NCBI GenBank assembly: GCA_019188255.1
Contig: JAETXT010000015.1
Location: 1,240,001 to 1,304,000, forward strand
DNA from: Verticillium longisporum
Lineage: Eukaryota; Ascomycota; Sordariomycetes; Glomerellales; Plectosphaerellaceae
Reading direction: 5' to 3'
DNA: 64,000 bases
Under the pieces are notes generated by a model. It was not told the DNA's origin, searched no databases, and was given only the letters and a program-made list of their open reading frames with translations. Of this stretch, positions 48,305 through 60,394 are shown piece after piece; positions within the stretch are counted from its first letter, which is position 1; each line of letters starts with the position of its first letter. A program made the translations under genes and the position numbers.

Positions 48305-51300
48305 TCACACATTCTCTAGCCGGCCCGTGGCCTTCGCAAAGCGTATCGTAGCTCGGACTGCTTTCATGTTTGGCTTCCAGTCATCACCATCTGATGTTGT
48401 CTTTCCTCCCAGGTGGAAAGAAACGTTGTCTCTTTGTGCGCCAGGGCACATGAGTGTCTCGGCGCGTTGTGTTGCCCACCGTGTGCATCGAAGGAGGAAG
48501 TGCTCTACCGTCTCTCTCGCGTGTCCGCATGCGCATTGGGCTGACGCTACTGCCTTGATTCGGAAAAGTGACGCGTTGAGCCTCGCCATGCCTGTCCTGA
48601 GCTGGGCCAGCATGCTCGCTTCTATCCAGGAAAGGTTGTTGTATAGTTCTCGAGTGTGCTTGCCAGGAAGAGCTATATCTATTTCCTTCGAGAGTTTTCC
48701 AACCTTGTCCGGTAGTCGTCTCTCTACACGTAGTTTGCGTCTTGCAGCATTGAGGGTGGTGGACCGCATCTTCGGGAACTGCTTTTCTGGTGAGGCGCCC
48801 TCTCGGCTGGCCTTGCGTGCTTCTCCTTTCGCTCTCTTCAGGAGGTCGTCCTCGAGATGACTAGGCAGCCAAACGGCTGCGATGGTGTTTCCGGTCTCTC
48901 GAAGTCGAGTGACCGCTTCGTAGATGCAGCGAACGTACTCTTGTCCAGATTGTTGACGGGGTTTCGAAGTGTCAGCACCGCGGCTTTGTTACTTGTCAGT
49001 AACGTTACCCTCTGGCCCCTTAGCTGTGGCAGAAACCGCAGCGCGTACGCCGCCGCCACGAGTTCTCCGGAAAACGGGTTCTGATCGGTCCTCATGCCGT
49101 GGGTGAAAGAAAAGGTCTCGGGCACCGTTCCTGGTCCCTCGATGACTCCGCCGACCCCGACCAGCTCGTTTCGTGCCGAGCTGCTGACGGCGATGCGCAC
49201 CATCGCGTCCTGGTCGACACGCGTCGATGTTGAGTCGTCATTCCATTCGGCAATGGTCTGCATTCTTTCCATCCACGGCGGAAGTGTGAATGGGTTGATG
49301 GTTTCCAGGTTCTCCATTGGAATCTCGTTGAGCGCAGTTGCCAGTTGGAAAAATGGTGAGCGGTGGAAACGCCTGAACTTCCGCATGCGAGCAGTCAGTT
49401 TTCGAAGCGGGTTGGTCTCGGGCAGTGCGTGGAGATCCGTCCAAAGCTTGATAGCCCTTCTCGTGAATCGCTCTGGTGCACTGGCGATGTGAGCCTCCGC
49501 TTCTGCTACGCTCGTGGCTATCGTGATGAACGCTCCAATGATTGCCTGCGCTCCGACCTTTTGGACGCGATTGATTGCTGCCGCCGTCCGATCTTTGCAT
49601 CGGTGCCTCCAGACGTTAGAGGCATAATCCACCACCGGAGCCACGGTGGCCGTGAATAGCTGCCGTGCTGTCGCCGGGGTCAATCCTCTCAGTCGTTTCA
49701 GCTCCATAGCAGCCTCCAATCCCTTGGTCGCCACTCTTGCAATGTGTTCCCTATACCTGAGTCCAATGTCCATGATCACGCCGAGGATCTTGACATGCTG
49801 TTTGGGTTCGACTGTTTGCCCTTTGATAGTGAAGGGTTCCGAATCGGACCTTTTGGCCCATCGGGTGAAGTGGATGACCGCAGTCTTGTCCGCTTCGAAA
49901 GTTGCACCGCTTCTCCGCTCCCAGTCCAATGCCTTTTCGATGATTGCCTCAATTCCTTTACGGTTGTCTTGCGTGGTTGGGCCAGCGACCCAGGCTGTAA
50001 AGTCGTCGACGAAGGCTATAGCTCCCCATAGCAGTTGATCTTCTGTTGTACAAGGTCTGCGTTGAAGAACAGAAACAAGATGGGTGACAGTGGTGATCCT
50101 TGCGGTAGTCCGGCCTGCGGCAGGGTCCGGACCTCTGATGCTTGGCCGTTGACCTGAATTGTCGCCGTCCGATCTGAGCAGAATGCCTCTACCCAACGGA
50201 GCAACTCTCCTGGGAGGCCCCTCGCTCTCATTCTCTGAATAAGTCTCTCTTTACACACTCCATTGTACGCTCCCTTCACATCGAAGCTCACGAGGCTGAC
50301 CACCCAACGATTTCTCCATGCTGCGTAGATTTGTTCTTGCAGCAGCACTAACGCTTGTTCTGCTGACCTCTGTTTGCGGGCCCCGAAGTGGTTCGTAGGC
50401 AACAACCCGTGCGTTTCGACTGCATGGGATATCCTCTCCGCAACAACCGACTCGAGAACCTTGCCGAGCGTGGCGAGGAGCGAGATGGGCCTCCAAGCCT
50501 TGGCGATGGTGTAGTCTGCTTTGCCGGGCTTTTTGAGCGGGATGATCTTGGCGTGCCTCCATTGGTCGGGGAGTACTCCTTCCTCTAGTGATGCGCGGAA
50601 AATCGCCAGGACCCTGTGCTTGACGGCTGGCCAAATCTGTTTCCAGACCATCGCTGGCAACCCGTCCTCACCAGGTGCTTTCCACGATTTCGTCGCGAAA
50701 AGACGGCGTTCGACTTCTTCCATCGTGATGTTGGGCATGTTAACAGCTGATTCGCGTTGAGGTCTCTCCCCTTCCTCTTCGATATGCTCCGGTAGGGACG
50801 GGAAGAAAGTGGTAAGCAGTTCAACCGCTTGCTCTTTGCTGTTGGTCGTCCGTGTGCCATCAGCCTTCACAAGTTGTGGCACCTTGCCGAACGCCGCATC
50901 GTCGCCAGACTTCAGATACTTGGCGGCCTTCCAGATGTTGTCGTTGTTGGCCAGGAAGTCATTCCAATGGGTTTTCTTCTGTTGTCGAATGGCATCATGG
51001 TATTGTTTCGCTGCTCCCTTGGCCGTGTTCTCCAGTGCTTCATCGTTCCGTCCTGCCCGTCTTGCTGCCCTCGCCCGGTTTCTCCAATGTGTGTGGATGT
51101 GGCGGAGCTGCGTAAGATCCGCCGTCCACCACCGCTTCGCGTATGGCGATGGTTTGGCTTTCGGTGTCAAGGCCTGTACTGCTCCCAGCACCACTGACAT
51201 GAGTCTGTCCGTCTTCTCTTGGACCGTGCCTTCCATCGGGACTGTCTCGAGTGCCGTGGAGATTCGGGTGTTGATTTCCTTCCATGGCGCGTTTTTGAAT

Positions 51301-52055
51301 AGAGGTCGGTCTTGGGCTTTCGGGGTCGGAACTGATACGTCAAGGATCGTTTCGATGGTGCGGTGGTCCGACCCGTGCTCTGTCCCGTGCGTCGTACACT
51401 TGATCATGGACGCAGCTAGGTCCTCTGACACCAGCACAAGGTCGATTGTCGATTCGTGGTCTCCGCCTTGCCATGTCTTCGTGCCCCGTGGGAGCATGCT
51501 GCAGAGGGAGAGCTCGTTCATTAGGTCGATGATGTTATCGGCTTCACCCTGTCGTACCGGAGACACGTCGTCTCCTCCCCATAGTTGATCGTGGCGGTTG
51601 AAGTCGCCCGCAATGACCACGTCCACCACCTCTCCTGCGGCTCTCCTAGCATCCGCGACCGCACTACGTATGGTGTTACACGCTTCCTGTAATGCCTGGG
51701 TGTCCATCCCCTGCACGTACACGGACACCACCAGTACCAGTCTCTCTGGGAGCCTCAACAGTGCTGCTGTCATGTCCGGAGACTCTATCAACACCTGTTC
51801 CGCCCCCAAATCCTTCCTTATCCAAAGCATGCTTCGGATCGCCCATCGTCCTTCCCCAGTCGTTGGTGGGACCATCTTTGTCCATCCGTGATGTCCCATC
51901 GGAGTCGTCAATAACCGTCCCTTGATCATCCGTGCTTGTGGTTCCTGAATGACCAGCACCGCTGCGTCCTGAATGTCCTCGTCGTTCATGAGGCTCTCGT
52001 GAACCTCGCCGCGTTTTCGCACATTGAGTTGGATTATCCGGAGCGTGCTACTCAT
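48305..52055 (-). CDS. LINE ORF2: endonuclease, reverse transcriptase, RNase H-like (two apparent frameshifts)
   Basis: About 1250 residues once two frame breaks are bridged. N-terminal AP-like endonuclease: [40 protein letters not shown]. Reverse transcriptase: [51 protein letters not shown] and the catalytic FVDD (usual YADD). An RNase H-like segment ([27 protein letters not shown]) follows, but the expected first Asp (TDGS-like) reads VSSS, so its activity is doubtful. The C-terminus has [17 protein letters not shown], a Cys/His zinc-binding motif. Breaks: C4 run 50024-50027, just before FVDD, and G4 run 48958-48961, inside the RNase H-like part. The ATG overlaps the end of ORF1 (ATGAGTAG). 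Confidence 0.88.
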
Positions 52056-53361
52056 TCAAAGAAGGGTAGAGCTTCTTGCAGTTTCTGCTGAACGACGCAT
52101 GAGGACCTCCGCAGGGAACACACTTGAGGGTAGTCTCAGTGCAAACACTGTGGTGGTGACCCTCCTTGGCGCATTGCCCGCACATCTGGGGCAGGTCGCA
52201 CTGGTGAGCTTTGTGGCCGCGGCCAACCTGCTGACAGTTGTAGCACTGGTCGAGGCGAGGACGAGATTCGAAGACCTTGGTCCTCCCGGATTGTCCTCCC
52301 GCATAAGCGTAACCCTCCGCGAGTAGCCTTTCCGCGTCCGCCTTCTTCGTGAGGTAGATAACCATTGAGCCGTACGCCTTCGGAACATCCCTGTTGCTAA
52401 GCCAGCCTACCTTCGCAACTTGAACGTCATTTTCTTTGCCAATCTCCTCGGCGGCTCCACTACGAATGGCATTCGCCTCATCCACGACCACCGTGCGGGA
52501 CACGTAGTCGACTTTGACGGGGTAGAGTTCGTCTCTCAGCATCCGGGCTCCCCGCGGCAGCTTGGCTCCCACGAGCCGTTTCACCATGGTGTGCTCCTCC
52601 TCGTTTCTGCAGGCAATTCTGATTCGAGGCTTCTTCGGGTCTTTGGTCACAGCCAGGCAACGCCAATCGGATTGGCTCTGGTCCACCCTGACCTCGCCTT
52701 CCGTGAGGGTACGAACAGCGCCCGGTGTCAGTTGTTCGTCTTGTTCGTCCTCGATCCTTGACGTGTCGATCGTGCAGAAGACCACGTCTGTTGGACCCGG
52801 TGGTGCCGTGGGGCCCGGGCCCGCGTTGTCGAGTCGGCTGGTCGGTGGCATTCGGGCAATGTCTGCGTAGGATGGCTCGGACCTCTGCTGCCCTGTAACC
52901 ATCGTTGCAATCGCTTCGGCGCTTCCGCGTATGCTCTGGGCTTGTTCTGTCATTTGTTCCGTGACCATGTGTAGTTTGTCTTTAGTCGTAAGAAGGTCCC
53001 TCTTAAGTTCTCGGTTTTCGTCTTGAAGATCTTCAATCAGTTCCGCCAGTGACTGGAGCTTAACTAAGACTGCTTTGAGGAGCTTCGTTTGCTGCTTCAT
53101 CGGTTCCTGTTTTGCGAGTCGCGACGTGTCGTCGTCTACCTGTCGCTCTTTCTCCACGGACGGTCGTCCTCCCAACGCCGCTCTGGCATTGCGCCTGTTG
53201 GGCTTCCTAGTCGTGATTTCCGCATCGTCGGTTGTATCGTCGATTGTCTGATTTTCGATGGCTTTGCTGCTCGGTTTGCGCGGTCGAAGTCGTCGCTGCT
53301 CAACACCATTCCTCCCTTCCTCGTCAGACGCGACGTTGATCGTGTCGTTTTCGGTCGCCAT
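52048..53361 (-). CDS. LINE ORF1: Gag-like RNA-binding protein
   Basis: 437 residues from the ATG at 53361 ([10 protein letters not shown]); the frame stays open upstream to an in-frame TTG at 53466, which is less likely. An acidic/basic N-terminus is followed by a coiled-coil stretch ([19 protein letters not shown]) that may trimerise, then an RNA-recognition-like middle and three C-terminal zinc knuckles: [30 protein letters not shown] (classic CX2CX4HX4C) and [15 protein letters not shown]. It binds element RNA during retrotransposition. The stop overlaps the ORF2 start, which suggests termination-reinitiation. No frame break. Confidence 0.9.
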   Translation of the reverse strand: MATENDTINVASDEEGRNGVEQRRLRPRKPSSKAIENQTIDDTTDDAEITTRKPNRRNARAALGGRPSVEKERQVDDDTSRLAKQEPMKQQTKLLKAVLVKLQSLAELIEDLQDENRELKRDLLTTKDKLHMVTEQMTEQAQSIRGSAEAIATMVTGQQRSEPSYADIARMPPTSRLDNAGPGPTAPPGPTDVVFCTIDTSRIEDEQDEQLTPGAVRTLTEGEVRVDQSQSDWRCLAVTKDPKKPRIRIACRNEEEHTMVKRLVGAKLPRGARMLRDELYPVKVDYVSRTVVVDEANAIRSGAAEEIGKENDVQVAKVGWLSNRDVPKAYGSMVIYLTKKADAERLLAEGYAYAGGQSGRTKVFESRPRLDQCYNCQQVGRGHKAHQCDLPQMCGQCAKEGHHHSVCTETTLKCVPCGGPHASFSRNCKKLYPSLNE

Positions 53362-53538
53362 GGCTGCAGGTGGGGCGCCACGTGGAGTGGGATCCACCAG
53401 TTCGCGTGTCGCGCCGTCCCGCGTCAAGACCAACCCACCTTCGATCGGTTTGATGCCGTACTTCAACGAAACAAATAAGAAGTGGCGATACAGAGGGTGC
53501 TCGAATCAGTCCGTTACGGTACGTACCAGCTGCGTACC

Positions 53539-53550
53539 TGAGCAAATACA
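53539..53550. repeat. Target-site duplication, right copy
   Basis: TGAGCAAATACA, identical to 47962-47973, directly at the 5' end of the LINE. Confidence 0.85.
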
Positions 53551-56500
53551 ATCGCGCTGATAAGTGGTTTTGTGGAATTGTACCTTCTTGCAATTGGCGC
53601 ATTGCTGCACATAGAAATGCTGTCAGAACCTTGGGCTCCGTCTCAGCAGATGAATGATCTCGCCACATGCCATTTTGGGCGCCTGTCTGCATCTATATCC
53701 AGACCATGACAGGCGGGACGGCCCTCCCTTCAGACAGCTTTAGGGCCTGTCATACCCGAGATCTGACAGTTACAATGAAGCGAGATGCTAACGTCAAGTG
53801 CATATAGCAGGCTTGGAGACGGCACCCGTAATTGTGCCAAGGTTGTCATGTTCCACGAAACCCTGCCTGGAAGGTCTCTCAACAATGACCATCAAATAAC
53901 ATCAAAGGAAAATGAGCCCGCCTGAAGCCAAAGAAGTATATTCTCGGACCTTTCCTGACCACTGACTGCCGAAAATGAGCTCAGAGTACTCACCGATTGG
54001 TGGGCTTGGCACAGAATGGGTGTGGACTGTGGGCGACGTGATGATGTGCATCCTCTGCCTGCTGAAGAAACCCACACCCTCCATCCCCTCCATACATTCA
54101 CTCCAGCTAGTTGCATCAAGCTCCTGCATGCGAGCTCTAACCTTGCAGACTTGACATATGCGCGGAGGGGGCGGGGGTTGCCCAGTGTGACAGCCTATGA
54201 GAACGAGTCTGTTCACCAGGCTGCCGGCGGACTTGTCAACGTTTGGTAGCGCCTTGTGGGCACTCATGCCCTAGGGAGACCGGTGAAACTCCCTGTTGTC
54301 TCTGAGAGGGGGACGCGATTGGAGGCACCTGACAACATCTCCCTGAAAAAGCTACCAAGTTCTTTTCCCATGCCTCCGTATTGTGATTGGACACTGCAGA
54401 GGGTGGCCAGGACTGACTGCCGGACTCCTGGCCACTTCGCGTGATCGCTAATGAGTCGGCTGATGGGACCCTGGCGTCATGAAAAGACACAGTGGTATGT
54501 ACCTACCAGACAAAGCTGCGGTGCGACGCCATAACACGGCGGGGATATTGTGTGCCAGGAGTGGAGGGCAGCTCCAGCTGGCCCGCCCGGGGCGATGACC
54601 CCCTCCCTTTCCAGGGGTGGCTCTGCTCTTCACTGGGCTGCAGAGGGTCATCTCGCCTGATGGTGTTGTGGACTGGCTCCCCTGACGCTGGGTTGTGCTT
54701 TCTTCCTAGGCCCTCTCCGGCTTGGCCTTCGATCGTATTTGTGTCGTGTCGATATGGAGAGGGCTCCGAGAGGCAGGGCATCGTCATCATGATACTCGGC
54801 TCGGGCGTCCGACTAGCTCACACTTCGGTGTGAGTTCTTCCATCCGGGCTGTGACCTAACGCGGTCGATGAAACCTCTCTGGGGAGCTCCAGGCGAGACT
54901 GAAGCTTGGCTTGCACTGTCGGTCAAGAGCATCACCAACGGCAGGCGCACGGTGGCATGGTTTGACCTAATCCCCATTCGTGATGACAGACATGGGGTGC
55001 TGCGAGAGCGGCCGCGGAACAGAGTGGCGTGGCACAAGGTCCAAACGCTTGACTGCAAACGGGAAAAGGAAGGGATGGTTGGATGAATATTCCGATCCCA
55101 AGAGTACTGGAAGGGAACACAATACCATTTACATTCACCCGTGGCACTCGGGACGAGATCTCGGGTACTGTCATGATCGCCAGGTGTTCATTTATTCATA
55201 TCGAGCGTTGTCACTGAGTTCTTTTTGTTTCGCTACGAGGAGATGGTTGCATCGTGACTCGAGCTGCATCTCCATGTCTCGCTACTCATGTGGGTAGAGC
55301 AGCAAGTTCGACCACATCAGCTGAAGCAATCAAGGTTGGTGGCAAGCTGTTGCCTGAGCACTTGTCCAAAGGTTTTCATTACGCGTCATGATGCTGCGAT
55401 GCCACGTCTCCCTTGATGATCGGACGGGCGCTAGATGTTGCGTGCTTTGATTGTCCTCAATTTGTTCAACCTCTTCATCGTGCGAGTCCTACATCGATTA
55501 CCAACTGGCTGTTCGTCTGTAAGATCTTCTGTTATCAGTGATACCCCCCACGAGGCCCTCACGAGCTTGTCTGATGGTTCTGCAATTTCGAATCATTGTA
55601 CCGTAGCTATTCCGGCCTCCCATTGGCCCCAACGTCGGACCTTCAGACGCCTCCGAGCGCCAGACCACGCGATGAGGCGCACAGAAAGGGGGTGCTTTTG
55701 TCTTGTGTAGGGGCTCAACTCAAGGATGAGGTGTTTTGACTGCTGATCTGCATCTGCACGGCCAGTGTTGAGCTGCCACGTCTGGAAAAGTGTTCGCTTC
55801 ACGTGGGCTTCTCTCGCTCTTTCGAGTTTGACAGGTTCTGGACGCTTCCATTGACATGTGCCTTCCTATCAGAAGAAGGTGAGTGAGACGAGAGCAGCTG
55901 CGAGCCATCAGCATCACTTCTTCTTTGAATGGAGCTGCAGCATTGCGTATGAGCGTCAATCAGGTTCGTTCCTCAACGGACGAGTCAGAGCATGACTGTC
56001 AGGGGCGAAGACTCGAGACAGCCGCGGTTCAGGAGTCCAGTCCGACAGACGCCAATCTTCGGTCCTCGTCAAGTCTGTCTACTTTCAGCTCTACAGGCCA
56101 TATGATCGTTTGCGGAGCAGAAGCGAGAGCGAGGAAAGTTTCCGCTCGCATCTCATCTCGACAGTGGCTCGTGGAAATGAAGCTTCCGCGCCATCACTTG
56201 AGTAGACTAGCGACCCCCTTTGTTAGCTGGTTGACAATCCACCACGACAATCACAACCTTTTCCTCAGTTCACGCCGGGCTCGTCTCGGGCGAACTCAGG
56301 TGTCCGCCAAGTCGTTATATGACCCGGCGCCCCTTGGGCTTTCTGCCTCCTCGCCATACTCTCTACGGCGCAGGCCTGTCGTTATAAAAGATTTGTGGGC
56401 ACGATTGCAGGGAGGCTCGCTGAGCGTGCATACGCCTGTCTGTCACCGTTGACTGAAGCCTCACTCCAACAGATAATCCAATGAGCGAGCCTTCTAAGCG

Positions 56501-59500
56501 ACCCAGTAAATTGATGGGAGTCCTCAGGGGTGGAAACATTGGAGGTACTGCGTTCCATTCACAGGTAGGTACTGACCAGTTGGCTCATGTGGGACTATGA
56601 TGCAACGTCAATGTGGTCAAAGAGTTTCAATACTGACCTGAGAATGTCGCGCAGGCGGGGGGACGAACTTGGCGTCCACCCACCACTTTCCTACCGGCGT
56701 CATTGGAACATGGGTAGGGGGATCATAGGTTCCCCGCTGGATTCGCCAGAGGCGCTGTAGGATTCTTCCATCCGCCTGAGTACGGAGTACCTTTCACCAG
56801 CATGATCATATTTGTTCTTGCCGGCGAAATGTGAGACCTGACTATCATGTATACATCACAGGGCTTGTGGCGGGGCAGAAGTGCGAATCAACAGAATGTC
56901 TTTGATTTTTTGCGCATTTCTAATAATGACATGATATATAATAAAGTTTGACGTGGATACGGTAAAAAAAAAATGTCTCCTGACAGGCCTTCGAGGCATG
57001 CGGCGGCGGCACAGCTGTCAACTTGAATTCCTCTAAGCCATCCCGCCCGTTCTCGGCCCGCCCCACGTGATGTGGCACATGGCTGGCATCTTCCTCCCTT
57101 CGAGGATTTCTTTACCGCCTCTCCCTTGCCGCATAATGACAGCGGAGGTATGGGTTTGTCGGCGTTAATGAAATGATTTGTGGCGTATTTCTCTTCTGCG
57201 GCTGCTGTTTGTTGGCAAGCAGCGATTTTGATAGGCCCAGCCACAGGCTTTGGAGCTGAGGTGTCAGATTATCTCCGCCGAGCTTTCACTTAAGGCTTCC
57301 ACCAGTACGCAAGACTGAGGGCCAGGGACCAAGAAGATCGAGTCGTAGCTCGTGAACATCCGTGGCATGTCCATCGGGGTTATCCTTTGCTGAATCTCTA
57401 ACCCGATCAGCGCTAGTAGATGATGTTTTATTGTGGGCATGCTCAGAGTCCTTACGAATAAGCCGCTATCTGCGTTGATGCCGCACGTATTCTTACCCTC
57501 AAGATAGCCAGCCCTAAACTTATGTTCAGGGTTGTCCTGCAACTGCCGGATCATGGTCCGAATTTGTCACCCCTCGATCTTTGACCAACACCAAGTCACG
57601 TATTGACCCTACCTGGACTACCTCTCAAGGTACGCAATGGCCAAACGAATGGCGTCTGTTTAGCTAGCGTGTCGCACATTGCATTCGCGGGATCAAGATC
57701 TTTGCATGTGAACCGAGTCACTGCTCACTTTGTGGCTGACAGTTGACCTAAGGTTGGCTGCATCGGCGCATTCATGCTGCATGTCAACTCCTAAGGTACT
57801 TGAGCAAGGTGTGGCCTGCTTGTCAGGCTTCAAATGCTGCAAAATCATGCACCTCCATCCTCGTTTAGTAGCCTCTAGGCGTCATATTCGAGTGCCTCCT
57901 CGAGCTGTCAGGTTCGTCCTCTCCATCATCCGTCGGTTGGTTTGCACATGCGCTGGCACAGATTGGTACTGGCCAGTTTCTGTGACACAACCATGCACGA
58001 GTCTAGCCAGCTGCTGATTCGTGTCGGCGAGCCTTTTTCAAGGTCAAGCTTGACTCCATTCCCAATGACGTGTCTAGGAAGCTGTTGAATTGGCGAAGCG
58101 TCATTCTTGCAGACCAGCGATCAGATTAACACTTCAACTTGTCATCATGGTGCATGATATAATCCGAATTCACCAATAGACAGCTTTTGCTACTAGTTTT
58201 GTGTGTTCCAGTCTTGATGGCTGAAGTCCATAGCAAAATCGTGGCATCAGCGTAGTAGCAGGCTCACATGTGTCCAGATCATTCATGCACGGACGATTGT
58301 TCAACCCCCTGAATACACTTAGTCACCGGGCCCAGATCTGTCAGCTTTTCGGTGAAATGCCCTGATCAATGGCAAGAACTGTACTGCTGCCAATCAGGAG
58401 TCGGCCGGGATAGCCTCCAGTTCGAGCCGTTTGTTGACACCATAAACGAACTCCATGCGAAGCCCCTTTGGACCATCCCCAATCCCAACCAGGGAGTCAT
58501 AGGTGTGCTATCAGTAGTGCTGTTCAGCCACCTCGGAGCCCACTGGGCCAGCGACCACCAGCGGAGTCGCTCATCAGCAGTAGTTTACGTTAATCACCGT
58601 TGTGAGATTGGCAGAACGACGAGAACAAGAATACCTGCGAGGTGCCACAAAGCAGAATTTGATGTCGGCTGACTATTGCTCCTCCTGGAAGCCGATGAGT
58701 CAGTTAGGCATGAATTGCTTCCGAAAGACAGATGATAGTGCATAGCCGCGTGAAAACATGCTCGGCATGGTCGGCCCTATTCCGCATTGATGGATATGGG
58801 CGCGTGCGTATCACGAATGCGGTTCAGCTACTTTCCGCATGGTCTATAAATGGCTCTGTGTACGAAGTCGACACCCAATGGCATCTGTGGTACCAGTACC
58901 AAAAGCGCATGTTTCCTAGCTTAATTGTTCTGGTAGGAAGCCCCCTTTTCAGTATTTCAGCACTTCAGTAGGGCCGGTTTAACTGCAAAGCCCTCATTCT
59001 CGCCCTTTGACATTAGCCGATTGCCAACAGTGATAATTTCGAAATGATAGTGTTATCGTTGGAGTGATTGGTATGAGGGATACCGGTTGGCACTGCGGAA
59101 GGGCCTCCTGCATTTATGTGCTCGAACATGGACATTCGACGGGAGAAGTTTAAGTTCTACCAGCTGAAGAAATATGTGACAAAGCAGCCACTCTACCTTT
59201 AACTACGACCTCGAAGACATCCATTAACAGTGTCGTGAAAGGCATGGAACAGGTCCAGTTCATTCCGCCATGACCGGTAAGGAGCACAAACATTGTTGGA
59301 TGAACAACGATCCGGCGCTATATACACTCTGTGTCGCCTTCCAGAAGCCTGGTAGGGGTTTACATTGGGATCCGTCCCTTCGATTGCTGTTCTTTTGACA
59401 TCTTGGGCCTCGAAATTGGTTCGTAAATGGCCACTCTGAAACGACGCTCTCACAAGCCATGATGTGATTTCTTGAGTTTTCCACTCTCGAGCTTAGCCGA

Positions 59501-60394
59501 GGAAGCGGAGGACGCGGAGCCAGATGTCTTATTTCTGTGTATCCATGTCTCGGCCATGTGGCAGTGACTCGGGGGATGCAGGAATACGGGTGTGTCGACA
59601 CAAGCAGTGTCCACGAACATGCGAACGCCACGTGCTTTCCTCGCCCTCTCAGAGCCGACATGAGAGATCATTATTCAGTTTGACAATGGCGGCCAATTAT
59701 CGAAGCCAACCAGATGTCAACAGCGTGGCCCGCCCGAGCATGGTTGCGACGGCTTGAGGAAGGGGATCGGGCTCCGGATCGTGATCACAGACTCAGGATG
59801 GCCTTCAGCTGGACCGCCTCGCCATACTCCGGAGCATGGGATGTCGGAATGAATTCATGTTGTAGTGTAGCCGATTCTCAGGGTTCACAGAACTAACTGA
59901 GCCTTTTTTATTATCAAGGAAGCCATACTGTAATGAAATTAAGATATAAAACCAAGCATCTTCCTCATGCCACGAACAACTTCTGAGAATCGATGCTCGT
60001 ACGGACTACGCTTCTAAAAGTCATGGCGGAGTAGACGTAATTGTAACTAACAAAACCCACCCCGTAGTCTCAAGTTGAGGCACGACTGAAGCCACGATTC
60101 AGAATAATTTACAGGTGAGGCAACTTCTTCCCAAATCACCCTTCAAGCCGCTGTAAAGCTGATGGAAAATTCTAAGGCAAAAACTCAAAATCGTCTTTTC
60201 AAGGCGTCAAGAACAAAATTCAGGTCTTGTACAAGGTCTCCGCGGCATACTCGCTTATCGGAAGCCGAGCTGAATACGATTCAAGGATCGAGATAATATT
60301 TGACCGAGTAAACGAACGTGGCGCAAAATCGCTGCTCGGTTTCCAAAATTGCCAGCACGAAGCTGTCCCGCGAAAGCCGCTCCAAAGCGTGATC
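53551..60394. other. Gene-poor region
   Basis: Many short frames on both strands but none with a motif I can defend. A TATAAAAG at about 56376 followed by an ATG at 56481 and a plausible intron gives only a short peptide. A minus-strand frame at 57554-57264 looks somewhat gene-like but was not recognised. Confidence 0.45.

Larger units (their letters stand above)
47974..53538 (-). mobile_element. Tad-like non-LTR (LINE) retrotransposon, apparently full length
   Basis: A 5565-bp element on the minus strand, bounded by the 12-bp duplication TGAGCAAATACA. Order from its 5' end (53538): a short leader, ORF1 with zinc knuckles, ORF2 with endonuclease, reverse transcriptase, RNase H-like and Cys/His C-terminal parts, then about 300 nt of 3' UTR with AATAAA and a (GT)n tail at 47974-47989. 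Domain order and the RNase H-like end match the Tad1/I group of fungal LINEs. It shows no C-to-T decay or nonsense codons typical of repeat-induced point mutation; its only defects are two single-base homopolymer breaks. It is probably recent, and may be competent if those breaks are sequencing errors. Confidence 0.88.

Noticed and set aside
49094..51588. Long plus-strand frames inside the LINE
   Set aside because: They are antisense to conserved reverse transcriptase and endonuclease motifs and carry none of their own.
55883..56452. 189-residue plus-strand frame
   Set aside because: Ser/Arg-rich without motif or splice support; a TATAAAAG sits inside it, which argues against coding.
57264..57554. 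96-residue minus-strand frame with possible intron
   Set aside because: Splice signals can be found, but no start context, family motif or neighbouring exon supports it.
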